Shown in pieces: positions 17,253 to 27,374 of a stretch of 64,000 nt of DNA (positions are counted from its first letter, which is position 1; every line of letters begins with the position of its first letter). A program made the translations under genes and the position numbers. The notes beneath the pieces were generated by a model that was given only the letters and a program-made list of their open reading frames with translations, ran no database searches and was not told where the DNA came from. The stretch is taken from assembly GCA_030272585.1 (NCBI GenBank), contig BSYQ01000005.1, positions 3,937,501 to 4,001,500 of the forward strand, given 5' to 3'. The DNA comes from Bryopsis sp. KO-2023. Lineage: Eukaryota > Chlorophyta > Ulvophyceae > Bryopsidales > Bryopsidaceae.

Positions 17253-19067
17253 ATGGCTGCTGATACCCCCGCCGCAATTATTGCGAGGTTGGAAGCGGAG
17301 GTAGCTCAAAAAGAAGAGGAGCTGCAGCACTTTACGTCGACCGCAGAGGAAGTGCTGCAGAACAATGAGGCCTTAACCCGGCAGCTCTCAGAGTTGAGTG
17401 ACCGGACGAAAGCAGCTGAGGCTGCGAAGGAGGCAGCGGAGAAAGCCAAGGATAAGGCGGAGGCGGAAAAGAAAGAAGCGGAGGACAAGACCAAGGTCTT
17501 GGAAGAAAAATTGGAAGCCATGAAGCTGAAAAAGCAAAGGTTCCAATCTCACATGATGGCTAACCATCGTGAGAATGACCTCCGCAAGCAAGCTCTCGGG
17601 GGAATGGTGGATCGATTTACCGCGGTAGAGGAAACGCTGCAGCGAGCTGTAGCAACCGCGTGGAGTGCAGCAGCCAACAACCTTAAGAAGGAATTGGCAG
17701 AACAAGAGCTGCAGATCGATTTGCTGGGAGAGTCCCTCAGAGACGGCTCTGAAAAACTTCAAGTGCAGAGCGAAACAACGGACAAGATGCTGCGTTTGAA
17801 CCCGCCGGTACCAGCACCACGGGTACGCGAAGAACTGGATCGCCAAGTCCAAGTTCTGTTGTCAAACGCAACACTTGATCTGGAACCGTCCAAGGACGAT
17901 GATGCGGGAGGCTCAAGCAAGGGCAAGGGGAAAGGGAAAAACAAACGCCCAAGCTCGCCGTGTAGGGATGAAGATCCACACGGAAAGAGAAGGCGAGAGG
18001 ACGGTGACGATGAAGGTGGTGAGCCACCGAGGGATCGTATGCCTGGAGATGCAGCAAGAGCCAACTTGTTACTCAAGTTAAAGGCTGCCGCATTAAAGAC
18101 TCCAGCACCCTCACAACCAGCGCCAACAGTTCAGACTCCCGGAGATGAGGCTACCGCAATAGCACCGGGGGAGGACTTATTCGACATGAGAGAGGAGGAG
18201 CTTTTGGACTTGGATTTTAACGAAGAAATTGACTTCGGCAGTCCACCTCCTAGGCTCGAAGGTCCTAGTTCTGAACTGGAGGACGGGGAAATCAGGAATG
18301 ATGAAGGGCCAAGCCAGGTGACAGAGGTTCAGCGTGCGATCCATCCACCGTTGGAGTTAGCTCCAACAGAAGCAGCACTTCGGGCTTTCCGAGAAAAGGT
18401 TAAGCTCAGGAGACTAAGGGCGGCTGCTCAGGACAAAGTGGATGCTGCACCCAGCGAAGTGAACCTGTCACGAGAGGATATCGAGGAGGCTTGCAACCCC
18501 ATCACTGCGTCAGAGAACTGGCCGAAGGTCCAATATACTAACCCCAGGGACCGAGCCTTGCAAAATTACCGCGGCAACCGGCACTTTCACGAGTTGCCCA
18601 TGTGCATTTGGTGCGGGAGAAGCCCAATGCAAGCAAGTGCTCAGCGGCTGACGCAGAAGAAGTATTCCGTCCTTCCTTGTGGGTATCACCTCGTGTGTGA
18701 TGCTCACTGGTTGGCATACTCGATGCTGGGGCGCATCGTCACGGCGGTCCAAAAAGTCGCGGAAGTGGACAACAAGTCCATCGCCACCGTCTCCCCATTC
18801 TCTCTACCTGCCCATATGTTGAAGCTGACACGCTCGACGTTCGAAGAAATCCCTCCGTTCCCGGCTGAGCACGAGAAGTTGCCACACTGCAACATGTGTG
18901 TGAAGCGGCAGCTCAAGGTGTCCGGCATCACAAGGGATCTGCCATTCCTAAAGTCCAAGAGGGTGGCTGCCGCATTTGATCCCTGTGTCCGGTATCGTGC
19001 AGTGCAGCAAGCGCATGCGCAGGAGCAGCGTGCTAATCAGCAAGCGCAAGCGCCGGAACAGCGTTAA
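17253..19067 (+). CDS. A1 ORF3: coiled-coil, basic and Cys/His-rich accessory protein (604 aa)
   Basis: It lies in the env position but shows no signal peptide or membrane segment. I chose the ATG at 17253 (MAADTPAAIIARLEAEV) because it is the first Met common to all copies; upstream in-frame Mets differ between copies. Residues 8-130 form a long Lys/Glu/Ala coiled coil. Residues 225-250 are basic (KGKGKGKNKRPSS, GKRRRED) and could be a nuclear signal. The middle is acidic. The C-terminal module has C451-X2-C454, then C476-X2-H479-X2-C482-X2-H485, then C546-X2-C549. Homology to a known family is not recognised. The family B ORF has CxxC pairs at almost the same distance. Roles in nuclear import, silencing escape or packaging are guesses. 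Confidence 0.85.
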   Translation: MAADTPAAIIARLEAEVAQKEEELQHFTSTAEEVLQNNEALTRQLSELSDRTKAAEAAKEAAEKAKDKAEAEKKEAEDKTKVLEEKLEAMKLKKQRFQSHMMANHRENDLRKQALGGMVDRFTAVEETLQRAVATAWSAAANNLKKELAEQELQIDLLGESLRDGSEKLQVQSETTDKMLRLNPPVPAPRVREELDRQVQVLLSNATLDLEPSKDDDAGGSSKGKGKGKNKRPSSPCRDEDPHGKRRREDGDDEGGEPPRDRMPGDAARANLLLKLKAAALKTPAPSQPAPTVQTPGDEATAIAPGEDLFDMREEELLDLDFNEEIDFGSPPPRLEGPSSELEDGEIRNDEGPSQVTEVQRAIHPPLELAPTEAALRAFREKVKLRRLRAAAQDKVDAAPSEVNLSREDIEEACNPITASENWPKVQYTNPRDRALQNYRGNRHFHELPMCIWCGRSPMQASAQRLTQKKYSVLPCGYHLVCDAHWLAYSMLGRIVTAVQKVAEVDNKSIATVSPFSLPAHMLKLTRSTFEEIPPFPAEHEKLPHCNMCVKRQLKVSGITRDLPFLKSKRVAAAFDPCVRYRAVQQAHAQEQRANQQAQAPEQR

Positions 19068-19262
19068 GGAGGAGGGAAAAGGAGTTATCGTCGACCAAGT
19101 GTGTGCGTGCAGCAGCTGTCAGAGACGTCAGAGCAAGAGACAGGTCCAAGACAGTTGGGTGTGGGTATGGGAGTGGGTGAGTTTTGTGTTTGTGTTTTTG
19201 TGTTTTTGTTTTTCTTTGTGTTTTGGTGTGCGTGGGCGCCCACTTTTTGCGGGGGGGGCGTA
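19068..19262 (+). promoter_or_regulatory. A1 3' UTR with palindrome and polypurine tract
   Basis: A G/T-rich stretch is followed by the perfect palindrome GTGGGCGCCCAC (19232-19243), then TTTTTGC and a run of eight G that serves as the probable plus-strand primer, then CGTA and the LTR. The same arrangement recurs in A2, A3 and A4. Confidence 0.7.
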
Positions 19263-19689
19263 TGTTAGTCTTTTAGCGCTATACGAGGTAGTTTGGGATA
19301 GAGCCGAGGGTGGCTGACGCATGTGGGTTCACGAGTAAGACAGATTAGACCCAGAGTTTGGGGCATGCGTCAGCGTACTACACTTAGGGGTACTTAAGAG
19401 GCCCACTCGTTGTTTTGACATTCTTATTCTTCTTTACTTTGTAAGAACTCGGGATTCGTGGGATTGGTGTGTTCCCGCTTGTGTGTGTGTTTGTGTGTGT
19501 GTGTGTTAAGTGTTTGCCTGACGCAATCACTTCCCAACCCAAGTGCTCTAGTAGCGTTCACAACCGCGCTAGCTAGAGAGTTGTCTAAATCAACAAACCC
19601 CACAAGTATACTTGCGTTAGCCAGCAAGTTATCACGAATCCAATCAACACAGCCGACCACTATTGCGTCACCCACAAGCTTCACTATCA
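19263..19689 (+). repeat. 3' LTR of A1
   Basis: 427 bp. I see two differences from the 5' LTR (GAGGGTGG versus GAGGGAGG, and CCAATC versus CCAACC). Confidence 0.95.
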
Positions 19690-19710
19690 GCTTCCCTCTT
19701 CCACGGATAG

Positions 19711-20130
19711 TGTTAGTCTTTTAGCGCTATACGAGGTAGTTTGGGATAGAGCCGAGGGTGGCTGACGCATGTGGGTTCGCGAGTAAGACAGATTAGACCC
19801 AGAGTTTGGGGCATGCGTCAGCGTACTACACTTAGGGGTACTTAAGAGGCCCACTCGTTGTTTTGACGTTCACTTTATTTTGTAAGAACTCGGGATTCGT
19901 GGGATTGGTGTGTTCCCGCTTGTGTGTGTGTTTGTGTGTGTGTGTGTTAAGTGTTTGCCTGACGCAATCACTTCCCAACCCAAGTGCTCTAGTAGCGTTC
20001 ACAACCGCGCTAGCTAGAGAGTTGTCTAAACCAACAAACCCCACAAGTATACTTGCGTTAGCCAGCAAGTTATCACGAATCCAACCAACACAGCCGACCA
20101 CTATTGCGTCACCCACAAGCTTCACTATCA
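19711..20130 (+). repeat. 5' LTR of A2 (420 bp)
   Basis: Same ends and motifs as the A1 LTR. It carries the shorter TTTTGACGTTCACTTTATTTTG version that is also found in A3 and A4. The primer site follows at 20133-20144. Confidence 0.95.
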
Positions 20131-20275
20131 ATTGGTTTCGGAGCTAGGCAAGAACTTTAAGTTCTTGAGATCGAAACTTGTGAACGTGGCGCAACAAACG
20201 TTTTTGTTTGTTTGTTTGGTAGAGAGAAACTCCAACCGTGGTTGTTGAGTACTCCCAAATAGTGGCTGAGAGACC

Positions 20276-22927
20276 ATGGCTGACCGTGAACACGCATTGG
20301 CAGTGCGCGAGCCTCAAGTTGAAGAGCCAGGGATTGAACCTGAGTTCGATGAGGAATTGCCTGACGCACCCAATGTTGTGTACCAACAAATAAACGTCCA
20401 GAACATCCACAATGTTCAGCAAGCAGCTGTCGACATAGACATGGGAGCTGATGCGGAAGCCTTAAGAGAGGATGTGGATGCGGTCCATGACCGTGTGGAC
20501 GATTTAGCCCACGGGCTAAGGGGTCACCTGCAGCAAGTTGACCAGACACTGGGGCAGAGGCTAGCCCATACTGAGGCCTCTGTGTCGAACCAACTGGCTG
20601 GCGCATCAGAGGTGATCGGGCAGGCGCTGGAAACACAGCACCAGCATGCGCAACAGGTTGAGGCCACACAGCATGCGGTGGTGTCGCAACAGCAGAAGTT
20701 GGATTCAGTAGCGGCTCAACATAGTCGATACGAGCAGAGGCTATTACGCCAAGATATCGACCATAGAAAAGAAAGAGCCGAGATCAAAGCTTCTGTGGAT
20801 GCAATAACGAGGAGAATGGATGCCGCAGACATTCTAGCGGACTCTCGTTTTGCTGACCTAAAAGAAGCAACTGAAGCATCAGCACTTCAGTTAAAACAAC
20901 TCTCCGAGTTATCCCTTGTTCAAGGGCGGAGAATTGAAGGCTTATTAGGAACTGTTGCGGATTCCAACGAAAAAGTCGAACGGACTCTAGAATTGTTTCG
21001 GGAGTCCTTGCACAAACAAGGTGCTGAGGTGAAGCGTTTGCAGAGCTCAAGAGTAGCAATTCAAAAAGATTTGATTGCCTTGGAGAAAAAGGCATCCAAA
21101 ACCTGGGATCAGCAGCAAGATGCAGCTGATGTGGTTGCCTTAAGATTATCTGGCCTGGAACGAAGCATGGAGGATGTGAGTGGCGGAAGTCAGAGTGCCC
21201 AAAGTGGAAGTGATGCTCGAGCAGTATCACCAGAGCGTGAAGAATCAACTTCCCCTGAGCCTGAGGACTCAGCCTTTGGGATGCCGCTGCCGAAGAAATC
21301 AGTAAAGCAGTTGGCTGCATCATGGCCGCCACTGGACCAGAGCTTCGCGGTAGGAATGGTTGGGGCAGGAACCTCAACAATACCGGCTCCTCCAGCAGTA
21401 CAGGTCGAGGAGGGTGAAATTGTTGCTGCAGAAGCACCACCATGCACTGCAGTGGACAGCGCACCAGACGCTGATTTCACATTCCCTCAGTTGATACCTC
21501 CAAGTACAAGAGCTCAGCCTGGAGTACGCATCTCAGAACCCGACTCTGCCGATGGATCACGTAGACCCACACGAACTAACCCAAGAGTTCTCTCCTCAGC
21601 AGAAGTGTTATATCAAATTGACCTTGAGCGTGCTAAGGCACAGGTCAGAGAAGAGAAAGGAAAAGAACCCATGCAGATCCCCACACGTACTGGAAGATTG
21701 GGACTTGGGTTAAGTGCTTTGGGAGCAAGGGTAGAAAATAATCCCTTTGCTGCACTTGGTTCATATGAGTCTACTGGTGGACCCAGTCGAGTTCCTCGCA
21801 TGCGTGGAAACTTTGGAGACCCTGGTGATGACGACCCAGATGATGATGGCGGTGATGATTACCGCGACAGACGAAACCGCCCACCTTCCCGCATTCCAGG
21901 TGCGCCTGATGGCGGAGGAGGTGGTGGCGGCGGTGGAGATGGTGGAGGCGGTGGACCTCCCGGTGGACCTCCTGGTGGAGGTGGAGGTGGAGGTGGCGCT
22001 GGACCAGCAGGGCCAGGACCTCCTAGGCAAGGACAGTGGTTGCCTAGCACCGTCAAGTTGCAAATGCCTCGCGCATTTAACGGAAGTGGAGAACCAAAAG
22101 CCCGTAAATGGCAAGTGCTCATGACGCGGTACTTGAGAACCTGCGGAGTGCATGAAGCACAGTGGCAATCGATTATGGCCACTAACCTTTATGGGGCTGC
22201 CTCGGATTGGTTAACGATGCAAGAGTTAAAAATTCACCGAGGTGAAAGACCACCCTTCCGTGACTGGATGGACTTCATGGATGGCTTAGCTACAGCTTTC
22301 GAATTCTCTAGTGATCGAGATGAAGCGTGGCGTGACCTCCACAAACTCAAGCAGACTGGAACCGTGAAACAGTTCGTTAAAGAGTTTCAGCGGTTAGTCT
22401 TGAGGATTCCAGACCTCGAAGAGGATCACCAGTATTTGCTCTTCGTGGATGGACTTAAGAGTGAAGTTCAGAAGTTAGTCGCTGCAACGGTACCTCGAGA
22501 TGTCGAGGCTGCCATCATATCCGCCGAACGATTGGAAGCCCTTGGAGTTGGAACACAAGGCCAAGGAGGGCAAACCAATCAGAAAAAGAAAGGAGTCTGG
22601 CGTGGTGGAAGAAAGAAGAAAGGCCAGAATCAGGGTCAGCAGCAGCAGAACCCTACACCACCAGCCCAAGCACCACCACAAGCTGCCGCAGGAGTGCAAC
22701 AGCAGCAGCAACAGCAACAAGGACGAGGAGGAGGACGTGGTGGTGGTGGACGTGGACGCGGTGGTGGTAACCGTGGAAGAGGACAAGCCAATCAGGGAAG
22801 ACAGAACCCCCAGGGGGGAGGGGGATATAATTGTTATCTTTGTGGAAAGAAGGGTCATCCTGTGAGGCAATGTCCTAGATTGGAGGAGGTGAAAAACCTC
22901 CCCGATGTAAAAAAAATGTTAAACTGA
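20276..22927 (+). CDS. A2 Gag (883 aa)
   Basis: Same length and domain order as A1 Gag, with only scattered substitutions (for example Arg to Lys in the AEIKASVDAI stretch, and Ala for Val in SAPDADF). The CCHC knuckle, RGG/Gln tract and glycine runs are present. The stop lies just downstream of the A8 run at 22909-22916, so the frameshift arrangement is conserved. Confidence 0.94.
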   Translation: MADREHALAVREPQVEEPGIEPEFDEELPDAPNVVYQQINVQNIHNVQQAAVDIDMGADAEALREDVDAVHDRVDDLAHGLRGHLQQVDQTLGQRLAHTEASVSNQLAGASEVIGQALETQHQHAQQVEATQHAVVSQQQKLDSVAAQHSRYEQRLLRQDIDHRKERAEIKASVDAITRRMDAADILADSRFADLKEATEASALQLKQLSELSLVQGRRIEGLLGTVADSNEKVERTLELFRESLHKQGAEVKRLQSSRVAIQKDLIALEKKASKTWDQQQDAADVVALRLSGLERSMEDVSGGSQSAQSGSDARAVSPEREESTSPEPEDSAFGMPLPKKSVKQLAASWPPLDQSFAVGMVGAGTSTIPAPPAVQVEEGEIVAAEAPPCTAVDSAPDADFTFPQLIPPSTRAQPGVRISEPDSADGSRRPTRTNPRVLSSAEVLYQIDLERAKAQVREEKGKEPMQIPTRTGRLGLGLSALGARVENNPFAALGSYESTGGPSRVPRMRGNFGDPGDDDPDDDGGDDYRDRRNRPPSRIPGAPDGGGGGGGGGDGGGGGPPGGPPGGGGGGGGAGPAGPGPPRQGQWLPSTVKLQMPRAFNGSGEPKARKWQVLMTRYLRTCGVHEAQWQSIMATNLYGAASDWLTMQELKIHRGERPPFRDWMDFMDGLATAFEFSSDRDEAWRDLHKLKQTGTVKQFVKEFQRLVLRIPDLEEDHQYLLFVDGLKSEVQKLVAATVPRDVEAAIISAERLEALGVGTQGQGGQTNQKKKGVWRGGRKKKGQNQGQQQQNPTPPAQAPPQAAAGVQQQQQQQQGRGGGRGGGGRGRGGGNRGRGQANQGRQNPQGGGGYNCYLCGKKGHPVRQCPRLEEVKNLPDVKKMLN

Positions 22928-23184
22928 CCGCCAGGCAGGAAACTGCTTCGTCTGAGCCTGGCCGACGCAAACGTCGTAAGCGAAACAGAGTTCGTAGGCG
23001 GCGTAGGAAGCATAGATCAAAAGTAGGTGCCTCGGAAAAGGTTAAAAGTACTCACAGCGGAAAACCTGGGGCGCGGACTAGTACACCGCGTGAAGAGAGA
23101 ACAGAGACACTCTCCACATCTACCCAATCGGCACATGACAACTGCGATTGGAAAAATGAACAGAAGGAAAGCACACCGGATGAG

Positions 23185-26100
23185 ATGGACGCGCCTCATG
23201 CGTCATCTGCATCTCTTCCCTCTGTTAGTGAATCTGTGGGCTCATTGGAGTCGCAGAGTAGTCTACAGGAGTCCCTGCCTGCAGACGTAGACGATAGTGG
23301 GTCAGAAACAACCCAGCGGTCTACCACAGAGCGAGTTAATGTGTCAGAAGTTCGATCAACTTCGTCAACCAAGGGTGACACATGCCCTCTGTTAAAAATT
23401 CAAGAAGTGCCTGTGAGAGGGTACGAAGTAAAAGCACGGATCAAGACCACGGACCTTTATGCATTCATTGATTGTGGAAGTACCGCAAACTATATCAATG
23501 ATAAGGTAGCGCGTGATCTCGGGTTGTCGATTACACCAAGCTCAAAGAGAGCAATGTTGGCAAACGGAGATATTAAAGAACTGGCTGGCAGCTGTAACAA
23601 CCTCCGAGTAAAGATAGGAGGGCTGAAGTGCAAAATGAAAGCGGATCTGTTCCCAGACCTTGGTTATGACCTAATATTGGGCATGCCTTGGTTGCAGAAA
23701 GAAAACCCCCGCATAGACTTTCAGCAAAATGAGATTTCAGTTTGCAAAAACAGCCAAGTGTTTCATCTCCCGTTGCGTCATCCAACCCAAGAGAGTATTG
23801 AACCTGAACGAAAAGTACAGTCGATACTGCAAGAAGTGCCAGTGACTGAGTGTTCAGCTAAACGAATGATGCGTCATCTCAAAACAGAGACAGCATTCAT
23901 GGTTGTAGTGCAAGAATCTGAAGAGAAAGCTTTAGGCCAACATGAATTGCCTGACGCAATAGAGCGAACACAGCCATTCAACACTGAGGATGAGATTGGT
24001 AAACTTATTCGTTCAGACACCCCTGCCGAAATTAAAAAGGTGGTAGAAACACACCGTGGTGTGTTCCCTCGTGATTTACCCCCAGGGATCCCTCCGAAGA
24101 GAAAAGGTCATGAGTTTAAGATAGACCTGGAGGATCCAACACCTATCCATCGTCCAATATACAAGCTTTCACCAGCAGAGCTGGATGAAGTGAAAGCACA
24201 AGTGGACTACCTTCTGGAACAGAAGAAAATCAAACCATCCGAGTCCCCTTGGGGCGCACCAATCCTGTTTGTACCGAAAAAGGATGGAGGCTTAAGGATG
24301 TGTGTGGATTACAGGTGGATCAATAAGGTGACGGTGAAAAACCGATATCCTTTACCCCTGCCAGAAGAATTGATGGATAGAGTGTTCAAAGCCAAAGTGT
24401 TCTCGAAGTTAGATCTGCGATCAGGCTATTGGCAATTTCCAGTAAGGCCATCTGATACAGATAAAACAGCGTTCCGCACGAGATACGGTCACTTTGAGTT
24501 TTTGGTAGCGCCTTTTGGGCTAACCAATTGCCCAGCGCAATTCCAAACTCTAGTGCAAGACCTACTCACAGAGTTTTTAGATGATTTTGTTGTTGTCTTT
24601 ATTGATGACATACTCATCTTCTCTGAAAACATGGAACAGCATGCCGAACACTTAGAGAAAGTTCTGTCGCGACTAGCAGAATATCAGCTTTTTGCTAAGG
24701 CAAGTAAAAGTGAGCTGGCTGTCGCAACAGTAGACTATCTTGGCTACCGCATTAGCGGAAGTGGGTTAAAACCACAGGAACAAAAAGTGAAGGCAGTGAA
24801 AGAGTGGAAGGAACTACAGAGTGTTAGCGATGTACGTAGTTTCCTTGGAATGGTTTCATACTACAGGAAATTCATTCCCCAGTTTGCACATGTTGCTGGA
24901 CCACTCCATGACTTAGTGAAAAAAGACCATCCCTGGAGATGGGGACAGGTTGAGCGTGGCGCATTCAATGAACTGAAAAAGCGTCTAAGTCAAGCTCCCG
25001 TCCTTATTTTTCCAGATGCGTCACTGCCTTACACTGTGATCACTGATGCGTCGAATGAGGCCATCGGTGCCGTGTTAACACAGGATCACGGAGAGGGGCT
25101 ACAGCCAATAGCTTACCTCTCACGTAGATTCAAGCCTGCCGAGCTTAACTATGCACCATACGATAAAGAGTTGTGTGCAATATGTTATGCGATGGTGCAG
25201 TGGAGACATTATCTAGAAGGTTGTGCGGGTGGAGTAACAGTGTTCACTGACCACCAACCTCTGACGCATATTCTGTCGCAGAGGAACCTTTCTAGAACCC
25301 AAGCAAGATGGCTTGAGGCGGGGTACCTGACTTCGATCAACCCCAAGATCTCCTATATCAAAGGCAAGGCTAATGTGTTAGCAGATGCTCTCTCCCGCAG
25401 TGTTCCTAAGCCCGTGGAAACTGCGATGAACATTTCCACTTGGCACGTGCATCAAGCAAGCCAAGACGAGTGGAAACAAGCCCTCCAAGCTGATAACTCC
25501 TTGGTGAAGATATTGCGGAAGCTTGAGAGTGGCGAGGAAGTTGAGGGATATTTCCTCAGAGAGGGAATACTCTGGACGGTCCCAAAGAGAGGATTAGTCG
25601 AGAAAGTGGTGGTTCCTAAAGGCCAGCGCAATAAGATTATGAAGGAGTGCCATGAGACACCTTCAGCAGGCCATACAGGACCAGCGCGAACAGGAGAAAT
25701 CCTAGCGCGGCGATATTGGTGGAAGGGGTGGATGAATGAGTTGAAGGCATTTGTGCGCGAATGCCCTGTGTGCCAACAAATAAAGGCTGACACACAGAAG
25801 CCTATGGGCTTACTTCAACCCCTGCCAATACCTGAGCGGAAGTGGGAGCAGATTACCACTGACTTGGTGACAGATCTACCAGCATCCAATGGGTTTAGTG
25901 CTGTAGCTGTCTTTGTCGATAGACTTACCAAGTTTGTGCATTTCGCCCCATGTACTAAAGAGATTACCGCTGCAGGATACGCCCAACTTTTTATCGAACA
26001 TGTTTACCGCAACCATGGCCTACCTAAAGTGATTGTGTCTGATAGAGACCCTCGCTTTACCAGCAAGTTCTGGCAGACGCTTTTTAAAGCTCTGGGTACA

Positions 26101-26925
26101 GAGATTCGTATGAGTACAGCTTACCACCCTCAAACGGATGGGCAGAGTGAGGTTACCATACGTACTCTGGAAAATTTTCTAAGGCCATATGCTGAGAGGT
26201 ATCCCCATAAGTGGGTTGAGTATTTACCTACAGCAGAGTTTGCAGCAAACAATGCAGTGAATGCGAGTACAGGGTTCGCACCTGCATACTTGATGTATGG
26301 GTACCATCCAGAAACACCAAACATTGGTGGGACGGCAACGCAATTTCAAGTGGAAGCAGTTAAGACTATGGTAGCACGGATGGCACAGGACTTAGATACC
26401 GCAAAAGCATATTACTCTCGAGCACAACACAGAATGTGTGTGAGTGCAAACAAGAAGAGAAAAGATATTGCTTTTGAGAAAGGGGATAAAGTCCTGATAA
26501 AAAGCCGTTTTATTCCGTTGGCTGCTTTGAACAAAGTGAGTCCCAAACTGCGCCGTCGATTTGTGGGTCCCTTTGAAATTGTGGAGAAAATATCAAAGGT
26601 GGCTTACAGAGTTCAACTTCCGGAAACATGGCTCATTCACCCAGTGTTTCATGTTTCTAAGTTCAAGCGTTATCACGCCTCGAGTGATAACAGCAGGCAG
26701 ATACAACCTCCAGAAGGAGAGTTGATTGGTAGCGAAGTAGAGTATGAGGTCGAAAATATCCTAAGGGCTAGAGGTAAACGCAATCGTGAATACCTAGTGC
26801 TGTGGAAAGGATACGATCTACTTGACGCTACTTGGGAACCTGAAGCTAATCTGGTTAACGCACCAGATATACTTCGCGCATTTAAAGAGAAAGAAAGAAA
26901 AGAGTTGCAGAAAGGAAGAGAATAG
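23185..26925 (+). CDS. A2 Pol (1246 aa from first Met)
   Basis: Collinear with A1 Pol without gaps: DCG protease, FIDD RT, RNase H, H2C2 and DDE integrase, GPF motif and chromodomain are all unbroken. Differences from A1 include LTEFLDD, LKPQEQ, a His in STWHVHQ and APDIL in the chromodomain tail. The frame is open upstream to the frameshift run. Confidence 0.95.
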   Translation: MDAPHASSASLPSVSESVGSLESQSSLQESLPADVDDSGSETTQRSTTERVNVSEVRSTSSTKGDTCPLLKIQEVPVRGYEVKARIKTTDLYAFIDCGSTANYINDKVARDLGLSITPSSKRAMLANGDIKELAGSCNNLRVKIGGLKCKMKADLFPDLGYDLILGMPWLQKENPRIDFQQNEISVCKNSQVFHLPLRHPTQESIEPERKVQSILQEVPVTECSAKRMMRHLKTETAFMVVVQESEEKALGQHELPDAIERTQPFNTEDEIGKLIRSDTPAEIKKVVETHRGVFPRDLPPGIPPKRKGHEFKIDLEDPTPIHRPIYKLSPAELDEVKAQVDYLLEQKKIKPSESPWGAPILFVPKKDGGLRMCVDYRWINKVTVKNRYPLPLPEELMDRVFKAKVFSKLDLRSGYWQFPVRPSDTDKTAFRTRYGHFEFLVAPFGLTNCPAQFQTLVQDLLTEFLDDFVVVFIDDILIFSENMEQHAEHLEKVLSRLAEYQLFAKASKSELAVATVDYLGYRISGSGLKPQEQKVKAVKEWKELQSVSDVRSFLGMVSYYRKFIPQFAHVAGPLHDLVKKDHPWRWGQVERGAFNELKKRLSQAPVLIFPDASLPYTVITDASNEAIGAVLTQDHGEGLQPIAYLSRRFKPAELNYAPYDKELCAICYAMVQWRHYLEGCAGGVTVFTDHQPLTHILSQRNLSRTQARWLEAGYLTSINPKISYIKGKANVLADALSRSVPKPVETAMNISTWHVHQASQDEWKQALQADNSLVKILRKLESGEEVEGYFLREGILWTVPKRGLVEKVVVPKGQRNKIMKECHETPSAGHTGPARTGEILARRYWWKGWMNELKAFVRECPVCQQIKADTQKPMGLLQPLPIPERKWEQITTDLVTDLPASNGFSAVAVFVDRLTKFVHFAPCTKEITAAGYAQLFIEHVYRNHGLPKVIVSDRDPRFTSKFWQTLFKALGTEIRMSTAYHPQTDGQSEVTIRTLENFLRPYAERYPHKWVEYLPTAEFAANNAVNASTGFAPAYLMYGYHPETPNIGGTATQFQVEAVKTMVARMAQDLDTAKAYYSRAQHRMCVSANKKRKDIAFEKGDKVLIKSRFIPLAALNKVSPKLRRRFVGPFEIVEKISKVAYRVQLPETWLIHPVFHVSKFKRYHASSDNSRQIQPPEGELIGSEVEYEVENILRARGKRNREYLVLWKGYDLLDATWEPEANLVNAPDILRAFKEKERKELQKGRE

Positions 26926-27374
26926 GGAAACAGAGTGTTTGATGGCTAAGGTGGAACTCCTTATAGCAAGGGGGCGCGAAAAAGGATACCTTAGAAAAAC
27001 TCTGTCGACTTCCAAACCAACTCTTTAACTTTAATGCGTTAGGTGCCTAAGTTATTTGGCTGGCGCAGTAAGTGTAGCTTCAGTAGTACTTTAGAAACCG
27101 GGCAAACGATGTCACATTCGAGATAGTGTGGTTGTTCCGAGAAAACCCCTATCAAGTGACGTGTTGAGGTGGTCTTGACGAGACTCCAACCGAGCGAAAC
27201 GTTGGTGTCTCACCTCAATAACCCAACGAGGAAAGTGTACGAGTCACCCAGCCTTATAAGCGCAGCCCTCGAACCATTTTGCCCTAGTGTTTGTGTAAAC
27301 GGAGCGAGCTCCTGAGTGAAAAAGAGTCTAAAGACGCACAAACCGTTGTTATTTCTTTCTTTCCGACAAACATA

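Larger units (their letters stand above)
9584..19689 (+). mobile_element. Complete Ty3/gypsy chromovirus, family A copy 1 (A1)
   Basis: The LTRs are 427 bp (9584-10010 and 19263-19689) and differ at two bases that I can see. The 5-bp target duplication is GCTTC (9579-9583 and 19690-19694). Internal order: primer site, gag, pol with integrase and chromodomain, ORF3, G-rich tract. All three long frames are open, so the copy may be active. The target is the RT region of B2. A1 shares ORF3 and pol variants with A3 rather than with A2 and A4 (for example TSTAEEV and LAEFLDD). Confidence 0.96.

Noticed and set aside
17253..19067. ORF3 as an envelope gene
   Set aside because: No signal peptide, membrane segment or glycoprotein-like features. 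It is coiled-coil, basic and Cys/His-rich.
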